DNA from: an uncultured Polaribacter sp.
Lineage (GTDB): Bacteria; Bacteroidota; Bacteroidia; Flavobacteriales; Flavobacteriaceae
Direction of reading: 5' to 3'
Assembly (NCBI RefSeq): GCF_947503875.1
Contig: NZ_CANNFH010000001.1
Coordinates: forward strand, 434,001-498,000
Length of the DNA: 64,000 nucleotides
The notes under the pieces: model-generated
Databases searched by the model: none
What the model saw: only the letters and a program-made list of their open reading frames with translations
What the model was told of the DNA's origin: nothing
Position numbers and translations under genes: made by a program
Shown: positions 50,312-58,313 of the stretch, one piece after another
How the letters are laid out: each line of letters opens with the position of its first letter
How positions within the stretch are numbered: position 1 is the first letter of the stretch

Positions 50312-50326
50312 ATTTTTAGAATAAAA

Positions 50327-50354
50327 AAAGCTAAAACCTTTCGATTTTAGCTTT
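50327..50354 (-). terminator. Intrinsic terminator downstream of tRNA-Pro
   Basis: 10-bp perfect inverted repeat AAAGCTAAAA/TTTTAGCTTT followed on the minus strand by a T-run. Confidence 0.75.
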
Positions 50355-50360
50355 AATAGT

Positions 50361-50434
50361 CGGGGTGGCAGGATTCGAACCTGCGACCTCCTCGTCCCAA
50401 ACGAGGCGCGATGACCGGGCTACGCTACACCCCG
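50361..50434 (-). tRNA. tRNA-Pro (anticodon TGG)
   Basis: Acceptor CGGGGTG/CACCCCG; anticodon stem CCTCG-TTTGGGA-CGAGG; T-arm GCAGG-TTCGAAT-CCTGC. Confidence 0.97.
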
Positions 50435-50579
50435 AAAAAATAAAATATAACTTTTAACGATTATATTTTTAGTAAGGCGTGCAAATATACTTTTTTTATT
50501 TATTAGTATCCTATAAAATTTAAGAAATATTTATTATTTGAATACAGTACTTTTGCAGTATTAATCTCAAAATACATAT

Positions 50580-52877
50580 TTGAAGGTACTTATCAAAAAA
50601 CTTTTCCTTTTAGCCTTTATTATGCAAAAGGTTATAGGTTTTAGTCAAGAAATTGTAGAAGGAAAGGTAATTGACGCAAATGGAATTGCGTTAATAAAAA
50701 CCAAAATAATTAATGCAGATAATGCATTAGAAACTCAAGTAAATAAAACGGGTTTTTTCAATATTAAAAAAGCAGGGATTTATACCTTTCAGTGCAAAGG
50801 TTATAAGTTAAAAACTCTTCGTTTAGAATCAAATAAGTTTTACAACATTCAATTAGAAATCAATTCTTTAGCGTTAGACGAGGTTGTTGTAATGGCAAAC
50901 CATATTCCACAGCAATTAAAGAAAGTAACGGCCGCAATTTCTATAATTTCTCCAAAAGATATTGCACGCTCAAATCATACAGATTTTGCACCAATTTTAA
51001 ACAGAACTCCTGGTGTTTTTATGCAAAACGGAGCATTAAATACCAATAGAATAACCATAAGAGGAATTGGTTCAAGAAATCTTTTTGGTACATCAAAAAT
51101 AAGGGCTTATTTTAAAGATATTCCTCTAACAAACGGAAGTGGAGCAACAACAATAGAAGATTTTGAATTGGCTGCTATTGGGAATATGGAAATTATAAAA
51201 GGAGCAGCATCTAGCGTTTATGGCGCTGGTTTAGGAGGTGTTATACACTTAAATCCTAAAGAAGCAAATTTAAATGAGGTGAGCTTACAACCAGAATTTT
51301 CTGTGGGTTCTTTTGGCTTAAATAAACAAATTTTAACCGCTAATTATGGTGCTGCTAAGCACGCAATTAAAGCGGTTTATAGCAATACAGAAAGTAACGG
51401 TTTTAGAGAAAATAACAATTATAATAGAGAAACATTTACAGTACATTCGAATCACTATTTAGATGCAAACAATGAACTTACTTTTTTAGCCAGTTATGCA
51501 AATTTAAAAGCATTTATACCAAGTTCTATAAATGAAGAAACGTTTATGAAAAGACCACAATCTGCAGCTTTTACTTGGCAACAAGCAAGGGGTTTTGAAG
51601 ATTCACAAAGAGGTGTTTTTGGTTTGTCTTGGAATCATGTTTATAATGATAAAATTAAACAAGTAACAAGTGTTTTTACTTCTTTTAGAGATAATTACGA
51701 ACCTAGACCATTTAATATTTTAGAGGAAAGTACTTTGGCAGTGGGTGCAAGAACTCGTTTGTTAGGGAATTATCAATTTCTAAATAAAACTTTTAAGTGG
51801 ACAGTTGGAGCAGAAGTTTTTAATGATATTTATAAATCGAAAACCTTTGCAAATTTATATAGAGATTTCTCTGAAGGAACAGGAAGTGTGCAAGGCGATA
51901 ATTTATCTGACTTTCAAGAAAATAGAAACTATTACAATATTTTTGCAGAAGCAAATTACGAGTTTACAACAAACACAACCTTAACTATTGGACTAAATAT
52001 AAATGAAACAAGGTATACATTAGATGATCGTTTTGAAGTTTCCCAAGACAATCCAGATCAATCTGGTAATTTTTCATTCAATACTATTGCTTCACCAAAA
52101 ATAGGATTATCGCATTTATTTTCAGACAATATTAGTCTTTTTTCAAGTATAAGTCATGGTTTTTCTCCCATATCATTAGAAGAAACATTATTACCAAACG
52201 GACAAATTAATACCAGTTTAGAACCTGAAACAGGTTGGAATTATGAGGTTGGCACAAGAAGTAATTTCTTCAATAAGAAGTTGTTATTTAACGCTTCAAT
52301 TTATCGCCTTAACATAGAAAACCTTTTGGTTTCTAGAAGAACAGCAGCAGATGAATTTATTGGGATAAATGCTGGTAAAACGCAACATGATGGCTTGGAG
52401 TTAGACCTTTTGTATAAATGGATAGAAAACAAAAATGTTGCCGTACAATTATTTACAAATTATACGCTGAACAACTTTGTTTTTAAAGAATTTATAGATG
52501 ATGAAGCTGATTTTTCTGGAAATGACTTAACAGGAGTGCCTTCCTCTGTTTTAAATGCAGGTGTAGATTTTAATTTTGCCAATGGTTTTTATGGAAACGT
52601 AAATTATCAATTTGTGGGTAGTATGCCAATTACAGATGCAAATAGTTTGTATACAGAAGCCTATAATTTAACTAATTTTAAAGTTGGTTATGCGTTTCAT
52701 TTTCTAAAAGACATACAAGTAAATGCTTTTTTTGGCGTGAATAACGTATTTGATGAAACCTATGCATCACAAATTTTAATTAATGCCAGTAGTTTTGGTG
52801 GCAATGCACCAAGATATTTTTATCCAGGAAACCCCATAAATTATTTTTCAGGAATAAATTTTAATTATCTTTTTTAA
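50580..52877 (+). CDS. TonB-dependent receptor
   Basis: Carboxypeptidase-like N-domain; plug NRITIRGIGSRNLFGTSKIRAYFKDIPLTNGSG...IIKGAASSVYGAGLGGVIHL; C-terminal barrel ends in F. Confidence 0.92.
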   Translation: MKVLIKKLFLLAFIMQKVIGFSQEIVEGKVIDANGIALIKTKIINADNALETQVNKTGFFNIKKAGIYTFQCKGYKLKTLRLESNKFYNIQLEINSLALDEVVVMANHIPQQLKKVTAAISIISPKDIARSNHTDFAPILNRTPGVFMQNGALNTNRITIRGIGSRNLFGTSKIRAYFKDIPLTNGSGATTIEDFELAAIGNMEIIKGAASSVYGAGLGGVIHLNPKEANLNEVSLQPEFSVGSFGLNKQILTANYGAAKHAIKAVYSNTESNGFRENNNYNRETFTVHSNHYLDANNELTFLASYANLKAFIPSSINEETFMKRPQSAAFTWQQARGFEDSQRGVFGLSWNHVYNDKIKQVTSVFTSFRDNYEPRPFNILEESTLAVGARTRLLGNYQFLNKTFKWTVGAEVFNDIYKSKTFANLYRDFSEGTGSVQGDNLSDFQENRNYYNIFAEANYEFTTNTTLTIGLNINETRYTLDDRFEVSQDNPDQSGNFSFNTIASPKIGLSHLFSDNISLFSSISHGFSPISLEETLLPNGQINTSLEPETGWNYEVGTRSNFFNKKLLFNASIYRLNIENLLVSRRTAADEFIGINAGKTQHDGLELDLLYKWIENKNVAVQLFTNYTLNNFVFKEFIDDEADFSGNDLTGVPSSVLNAGVDFNFANGFYGNVNYQFVGSMPITDANSLYTEAYNLTNFKVGYAFHFLKDIQVNAFFGVNNVFDETYASQILINASSFGGNAPRYFYPGNPINYFSGINFNYLF

Positions 52878-52898
52878 CGTATTTTTAAAAACAAAAAA

Positions 52899-54008
52899 AT
52901 GAAACATACTTCTACTTTATTTTTATTTCTTTTGATTGCATGTTTTTCATGCGCGCAAAAAATAACATCAGAAAAATCAAAACCTTTTACATACACAACA
53001 GAAGTTGTTGTGCCAGAACTTAATATTCCTTGGGGATTTACATTTTTACCAGACAATTCCATTTTAATTACAGAAAAATCTGGAGAATTAATTCATTTTA
53101 AAGATGGTAAAAAAACAAAGATAGCAGGTATGCCAGCAGTTACTGTTAGAGGGCAAGGTGGTTTGTTAGATATTGAATTGCATCCAAATTATAAAGAAAA
53201 TAATTTTATTTATTTTACATATGCTTCTGCAGAAGGTACAGAAAGAGGTGTAAATACAGCTTTAATGAGAGCTGTTTTTAAAGACGGAGTTTTATCAAAC
53301 CAAAAAGTATTGTATAAAGCAGCACCAAATAGCAGAAAAGGACAACATTTTGGCTCTAGAATTGCGTTCGATTCAAAAAATAGAATTTATTTTTCTGTTG
53401 GAGATAGAGGAAATAGAGATGTAAATCCGCAAGATATTACAAGAGATTGTGGTAAAATTTACCGATTAAATGACGATGGAACTATTCCAAAAGACAATCC
53501 TTTTGTTGGCGTAGCAAATGCAAAAGAAGCCATTTTTACATACGGAAATAGAAATCCACAAGGAATGGAAACCAACCCTTTTACAGGAGAAATTTGGGCG
53601 CACGAACATGGTCCAAAAGGTGGCGATGAAATTAATATTATTAAAAAAGGTAAAAACTATGGTTGGCCAGTAATTAGCTACGGAATTAATTATTCAGGTA
53701 CAAAATTTACAGATATTACCGTAAAAGAAGGTATGGAGCAACCTTTGCATTATTGGGATCCTTCAATAGCACCAAGTGGTATGGCTTTTGTAAATTCAGA
53801 CAAATATCCTACTTGGCAAGGAAATGTACTAGTGGGCTCTTTAAAATTTAAATACATTGCCAATTGTTATTTAGAAAATGGCAAAGTAGTAAGAGAAGAA
53901 AAAATTCTACAAGATTTAGGAAGAGTAAGAGCCATAGAACAAGGCATAGATGGTTACTTGTATGTAGGAATAGAAGGTTTAGGAATTGTAAAAATAATAC
54001 CAAATTAA
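52899..54008 (+). CDS. PQQ-dependent sugar dehydrogenase, lipoprotein
   Basis: FSCAQK lipobox; LNIPWGFTFLPDNSILITEKSGEL; TYGNRNPQGMETNPFTGEIWAHEHGPKGGDEIN. Confidence 0.93.
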   Translation: MKHTSTLFLFLLIACFSCAQKITSEKSKPFTYTTEVVVPELNIPWGFTFLPDNSILITEKSGELIHFKDGKKTKIAGMPAVTVRGQGGLLDIELHPNYKENNFIYFTYASAEGTERGVNTALMRAVFKDGVLSNQKVLYKAAPNSRKGQHFGSRIAFDSKNRIYFSVGDRGNRDVNPQDITRDCGKIYRLNDDGTIPKDNPFVGVANAKEAIFTYGNRNPQGMETNPFTGEIWAHEHGPKGGDEINIIKKGKNYGWPVISYGINYSGTKFTDITVKEGMEQPLHYWDPSIAPSGMAFVNSDKYPTWQGNVLVGSLKFKYIANCYLENGKVVREEKILQDLGRVRAIEQGIDGYLYVGIEGLGIVKIIPN

Positions 54009-54009
54009 C

Positions 54010-54444
54010 ATGAAAATTATTAGTTTATGCATAGTAGTAAATTTGTTTTTCTTATCAACAAAAGAAACAAAACAAAACTATGTAAAGGTAACGCAAGAAA
54101 CGAATTTACAACAAAGTATAAATCGTGGTAAAGAAATTTATGCAGATATGTGTGCCACTTGCCATTTACCAAATGGAGAAGGTGTAGCTAAAGTTTATCC
54201 GCCTTTGGCGAAATCTGACTATTTAATGGAAAAACGAGAAGCGAGTATACGCGCAATTAAATATGGTCTTAAAGGTAAAATAGTGGTTAATGGCGTAACT
54301 TATAAAGGGATGATGGCTAACTTAGGTTTGTACGAAGATGAAGTTGCAGATGTTATGAATTACATCACCAATTCTTGGGGAAATAAAAATCCAAAGATGG
54401 TAACAGAAAAAGAAGTTAAGAAAATTCAGAAAAAAGAAGACTAA
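54010..54444 (+). CDS. c-type cytochrome
   Basis: MCATCHLPNGEGVAKVYPPLAKSDYL (CxxCH). Confidence 0.92.
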   Translation: MKIISLCIVVNLFFLSTKETKQNYVKVTQETNLQQSINRGKEIYADMCATCHLPNGEGVAKVYPPLAKSDYLMEKREASIRAIKYGLKGKIVVNGVTYKGMMANLGLYEDEVADVMNYITNSWGNKNPKMVTEKEVKKIQKKED

Positions 54445-54504
54445 TTATTTTTTAGTGCTTTTATCAATTTTTGTTATATGTAAATTGTAATTAATCATTT
54501 AAAT

Positions 54505-54538
54505 TTGCTACTTAAATAAATCAAAAAAAATACATTTG
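54505..54538 (+). promoter_or_regulatory. Possible Bacteroidota-type promoter (TTG-N23-TACATTTG) for trxB
   Basis: TACATTTG matches TAnnTTTG at 54531-54538; TTG at 54505-54507; spacing at the upper limit for flavobacteria. Confidence 0.5.
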
Positions 54539-54561
54539 TATTCTAAAATAAAAGAAGGATT

Positions 54562-55509
54562 ATGTCAGACACTATAGAAAAAATAAAATGTTTAATTATT
54601 GGTTCTGGACCTGCAGGTTATACTGCCGCAATTTATGCAGCAAGAGCAGATATGAGACCAATAATGTATACAGGTATGCAAATGGGCGGTCAATTAACTA
54701 CCACAACAGAAGTAGATAATTTTCCTGGCTATAAAGATGGTACAGAAGGTCCTAAAATGATGGACGATTTAAAACATCAAGCAGAACGTTTTGGTACAGA
54801 AGTACGTTTTGGTATGGTTACTAAAGTAGAATTAAGCGAAAAAGTTGGTGGTATTCATAAAGTTGTGGTAGATGAATCTAAGCATATAGAAGCAGAAACT
54901 ATAATTATTTCTACAGGAGCTACTGCAAAATATTTAGGTTTAGAAAGTGAGCAGCGTTTAATTGGTGGTGGCGTTTCTGCCTGTGCAACTTGCGATGGTT
55001 TCTTTTATAAAGGACAAGACGTTGTAGTAGTTGGTGCAGGAGATACAGCAGCAGAAGAAGCAACATATTTGGCTAATATTTGTAGTAAAGTTACTATGTT
55101 GGTACGTAAAGATTACATGAGAGCCTCAAAAGCCATGCAACATAGAGTAAATAAAACTAAAAATATTACCGTTTTATACAACACAGAAATAGATGAGGTT
55201 TTAGGTAGTAATGTGGTAGAAGGTGTTAGAGCCATTAACAATCAGACCAAAGAAACACAAGAAATTCCTGTAACTGGTGTATTTATTGCCATTGGTCATA
55301 AACCAAATTCAGATTTATTTAAAGGAGTTTTAGATATGGATGAAACCGGTTATTTAATAACTGAAGGCAAAACAACTAAAACAAATTTACCAGGAGTTTT
55401 TGCAGCAGGCGATATACAAGACAAAGACTACAGGCAAGCAGTAACAGCAGCAGGTACAGGTTGTATGGCAGCCTTAGATGCAGAACGTTATTTAGGCGCT
55501 TTAGAATAA
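54562..55509 (+). CDS. trxB: Thioredoxin-disulfide reductase
   Basis: GSGPAGYTAAIYAARA; CATCDGFFYKG; GAGDTAAEEA; AAGDIQDKDYRQA. Confidence 0.96.
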   Translation: MSDTIEKIKCLIIGSGPAGYTAAIYAARADMRPIMYTGMQMGGQLTTTTEVDNFPGYKDGTEGPKMMDDLKHQAERFGTEVRFGMVTKVELSEKVGGIHKVVVDESKHIEAETIIISTGATAKYLGLESEQRLIGGGVSACATCDGFFYKGQDVVVVGAGDTAAEEATYLANICSKVTMLVRKDYMRASKAMQHRVNKTKNITVLYNTEIDEVLGSNVVEGVRAINNQTKETQEIPVTGVFIAIGHKPNSDLFKGVLDMDETGYLITEGKTTKTNLPGVFAAGDIQDKDYRQAVTAAGTGCMAALDAERYLGALE

Positions 55510-55536
55510 ACAACTAAGTTATATTTTATATAAAAA

Positions 55537-55571
55537 AAGGGATTTCAGCAATGGAATCTCTTTTTTTTTTT
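55537..55571 (+). terminator. Intrinsic terminator of trxB
   Basis: GGGATTTCA-gcaa-TGGAATCTC stem (with G-U pairs) followed by a long T-run. Confidence 0.75.
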
Positions 55572-55575
55572 GAAG

Positions 55576-55677
55576 CTATTTCCAGCTTTCCACTATATCT
55601 TTTTACTAGCTCCAGAATTTCACTCAGGAGCTAGTAAAAAGGATGCCGTTTCAATCTGGGCTAAGCGTTTTTGCCAA
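55576..55677. repeat. Intergenic repeat, copy B, with 14-bp perfect central stem (TTTTTACTAGCTCC/GGAGCTAGTAAAAA)
   Basis: Shares CTATTTCCAGCTTTC and ATCTGGG.TAA...TTGCCA with 2184-2272; stem arms 55600-55613 and 55627-55640. Confidence 0.8.
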
Positions 55678-55834
55678 CTTCATAGCCTATTAAAACGTAT
55701 GTAATATTTAATGCAGAAGTGTTCTTTTTTAGATTTTAAAAACAGCAAATTAAAAGAGAAAAAAGGTATATTTACAAAATAATAACTATACCTTATGATT
55801 GTATGTAAAACTTACTGGATATCGTTAATGAAAG

Positions 55835-55861
55835 TTGTTATATAACGAGTTAGGTGCAAGC
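55835..55861. repeat. Left boundary of cassette 1: TTGTTATATAACGA-GTTAGGTGCAAGC
   Basis: GTTAGGTGCA (55849-55858) is an exact inverted match to 57475-57484; TTGTTATAT (55835-55843) is an exact inverted match to ATATAACAA at 59396-59404. Confidence 0.8.
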
Positions 55862-55879
55862 AAAAACAAACGACAGTAA

Positions 55880-57469
55880 ATGAAAACAACTTTCCTCGGA
55901 AACGGACTCGATTCAGGTAAAAAAAATAATGTCGGAAAACAACTTGCTAAATCTTTTGAAAGTAAAGATTATAAGAAATTTTATGGTTTTGTTGCTTTCG
56001 CAACTCTTTCAGGATTTAAACCTTTTATATCAAAGCTTGAAATAGCGAAATCAAATTACGAAGAAATCAAATTCTTTATTGGTATTGACCATAAAATTAC
56101 TAGCGAAGATGCACTTGAATTTTTATTGAAAGAAAATATAGAAACTTATATCTATTACGATGAAGATAATCATCGAAAAATTTACCACCCAAAATTATTC
56201 TTGTTTGAAGGTAACAATACTTCAAGAATAATCATAGGATCCTCAAACCTTACTCATCAAGCACTTTATTCCAATGTAGAAGCATCAATCCAATTAGACC
56301 TTGAATTAGATGACTTAAATACACTTACAGAAATTAAAGACTATTATTCAAGTCTTTTAGACCTTTCTTCACCTAACTTAAAATTACTTTCAAACGAGTA
56401 TTTAGAACTTTTAAAAAAACAAGGTCTACTATCTAATGGAGATAATGATGAAGAAGAGAATGACGATGATGACCATAGAACTAAAAAGAAATATGAATAT
56501 GACAAAAAGTTTACTGAAAGTGATAAAGAAAAATTTAATACAATATTAGAGAGATATCTTTTATATAAACAAACTAAAAGACCTGATGGAATAGTAAGTA
56601 AACACGCAAAAGACAGAGAATTATTTAGATGGTATCAAAAAATGCACGCTTTATACAATCAAGATACAAATTCACTTCCTTTTGACTATTTCGAAAGACT
56701 ATTAGAAGCTGATTTTCCTTTTGATGGTATAGGTCGCAAAAGAAAACAATTACTTAAATGGAAAGAAGATTTTCAAAAAGTTCTTGACTACAAGAACAAA
56801 GTTGACCTAGATAAAAAATACACATACGTACCTCAATTTAAGAATAAATCGAATGAATATTATGAAGTTGGTTTATGGTGTGCTCAACAAAAACAGAGAA
56901 GAAAAGGAAACAAGAATTATGGAATGGAATGGAGTCAATTTGAGGAAGACAAAATGAATTCTATAAATTTTGTTTGGGATGTTTCTACTTTAGGTTTCAG
57001 AACAACAGAAGATAAATGGTCAGATACTTATGTAGAATTAGAAGATTATTACTCAAACAAAAAAAACTACAAAACAGTTCCATCTCAAAAAACATACATT
57101 GGTCATTGGTTAAGCGACCAAATGTCATTTAAAACAAGACAAGACAGAGAAAACAGAAATGATTTATTGAGTAGTGAAAAAGAAAAAATGTTAGGAAAAC
57201 TTCTTAATGAAAATGGTGTAGAATGGGAATGGAGAAAACAAAAAGAAAGAGAAAGTATTCAAAGTAAAATTAAAAGTTGGCAAATTGTAGAAAAACTAAA
57301 AAACGAAGGAAAAATAAAAGAGTTTAGAGAGCAAAATCCAAAAGTCTTAAAAAAATACAGAGATGATGTGGCTCAATTAAGAAGTCATACAAAAAGGTGG
57401 AATAATGAAAAAAATAAATGGAAATACGAACTTGTTGACAAAGTAGGATTTCCATATAAGAAAGAATAA
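55880..57469 (+). CDS. PLD-like nuclease-domain protein with C-terminal helicase-associated-type repeats (candidate defence/restriction nuclease)
   Basis: HKD-type motif IYHPKLFLFEGNNTSRIIIGSSNLTHQAL; repeats resembling helicase-associated domains: EVGLWCAQQKQRRKG...SINFVWD and YIGHWLSDQMSFKTRQ...NGVEWEW; no helicase motor. Confidence 0.7.
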   Translation: MKTTFLGNGLDSGKKNNVGKQLAKSFESKDYKKFYGFVAFATLSGFKPFISKLEIAKSNYEEIKFFIGIDHKITSEDALEFLLKENIETYIYYDEDNHRKIYHPKLFLFEGNNTSRIIIGSSNLTHQALYSNVEASIQLDLELDDLNTLTEIKDYYSSLLDLSSPNLKLLSNEYLELLKKQGLLSNGDNDEEENDDDDHRTKKKYEYDKKFTESDKEKFNTILERYLLYKQTKRPDGIVSKHAKDRELFRWYQKMHALYNQDTNSLPFDYFERLLEADFPFDGIGRKRKQLLKWKEDFQKVLDYKNKVDLDKKYTYVPQFKNKSNEYYEVGLWCAQQKQRRKGNKNYGMEWSQFEEDKMNSINFVWDVSTLGFRTTEDKWSDTYVELEDYYSNKKNYKTVPSQKTYIGHWLSDQMSFKTRQDRENRNDLLSSEKEKMLGKLLNENGVEWEWRKQKERESIQSKIKSWQIVEKLKNEGKIKEFREQNPKVLKKYRDDVAQLRSHTKRWNNEKNKWKYELVDKVGFPYKKE

Positions 57470-57471
57470 GT

Positions 57472-57614
57472 GCCTGCACCTAACAGCGTATAAATTTTAT
57501 TGCTATTTCTGGCTTATTTGGGAAAGGTTTCGCACACTTTTAATTCAGTAAATATTTACTAACTTTACGCTAAACCAACGCAACAAATCTTATACAATCA
57601 CGTTGTAGCTAATT
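57472..57614. repeat. attC-like nested palindromic junction between cassette 1 and cassette 2
   Basis: TGCACCTAAC (57475-57484) and GTTGTAGCTA (57602-57611) edges; inner arms GTATAAATTTTATTGC (57488-57503) and GCAACAAATCTTATAC (57580-57595) are 13/16 complementary; central perfect palindrome AGTAAATATTTACT (57547-57560). Confidence 0.75.
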
Positions 57615-57622
57615 TGAGAAAA

Positions 57623-58312
57623 ATGAAAAAAATAATTCATAACATAGTGACCTTACTTATTGGAATAGTCGGACTTTTTGGCGGATTAATTTGGGGTTAT
57701 TATTCAAAATGGGAATTTGAACCTATTATTTTATCTGCAATATCATTCTTAGAAATAATTGCATATTTTACTCTTCCAAAAGAAAAGAAAAAAGAAAAAG
57801 AAATTTCCAATAAATCAAAAAATACAAATAAGCAGAAAGTTGAAGTTACCGTAAATAATTTTACTTCAAATAATAATGATGTTCCATCAATCGAAAAAAA
57901 GAACAGAAATGCTTTAATAGATTCAAAAAAAACTAAAATTGGAATTCTTTTTATAGACGATGATAAAAAATTTAATATAGTAAAAATATTGAAAGATAGT
58001 AATTGGAAAAACACAAAAACTGTTACAGATATAAAAAGTCTAGATGTCAGTTATGTGCAAAATTCTGAAATAATATTTGTTGATATAAATGGTGTTGGAA
58101 AAATATTAAACCTAGAATATGAAGGACTTGATTTGGCATTAATGCTAAAACAAAAATACCCAGAAAAGAAAATAATTATTTATTCTGCGAATAAAAATAG
58201 TAACTCATTTCATAAAGCTTGGGATATTATTGATGGTAGACTTGAAAAAAGTGCTTTACCATACCAATTCCAAAACTTAGTAGAAAATTACAGTCTAGAA
58301 TACTATAAGTAA
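57623..58312 (+). CDS. Membrane-anchored response-regulator receiver-like protein
   Basis: N-terminal TMs (GIVGLFGGLIWGYY), then LFIDDDKKF, EIIFVDING, IIYSANK, LEKSALP (acidic pair, phospho-Asp, Ser, Lys-Pro positions of REC). Confidence 0.7.
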   Translation: MKKIIHNIVTLLIGIVGLFGGLIWGYYSKWEFEPIILSAISFLEIIAYFTLPKEKKKEKEISNKSKNTNKQKVEVTVNNFTSNNNDVPSIEKKNRNALIDSKKTKIGILFIDDDKKFNIVKILKDSNWKNTKTVTDIKSLDVSYVQNSEIIFVDINGVGKILNLEYEGLDLALMLKQKYPEKKIIIYSANKNSNSFHKAWDIIDGRLEKSALPYQFQNLVENYSLEYYK

Positions 58313-58313
58313 T

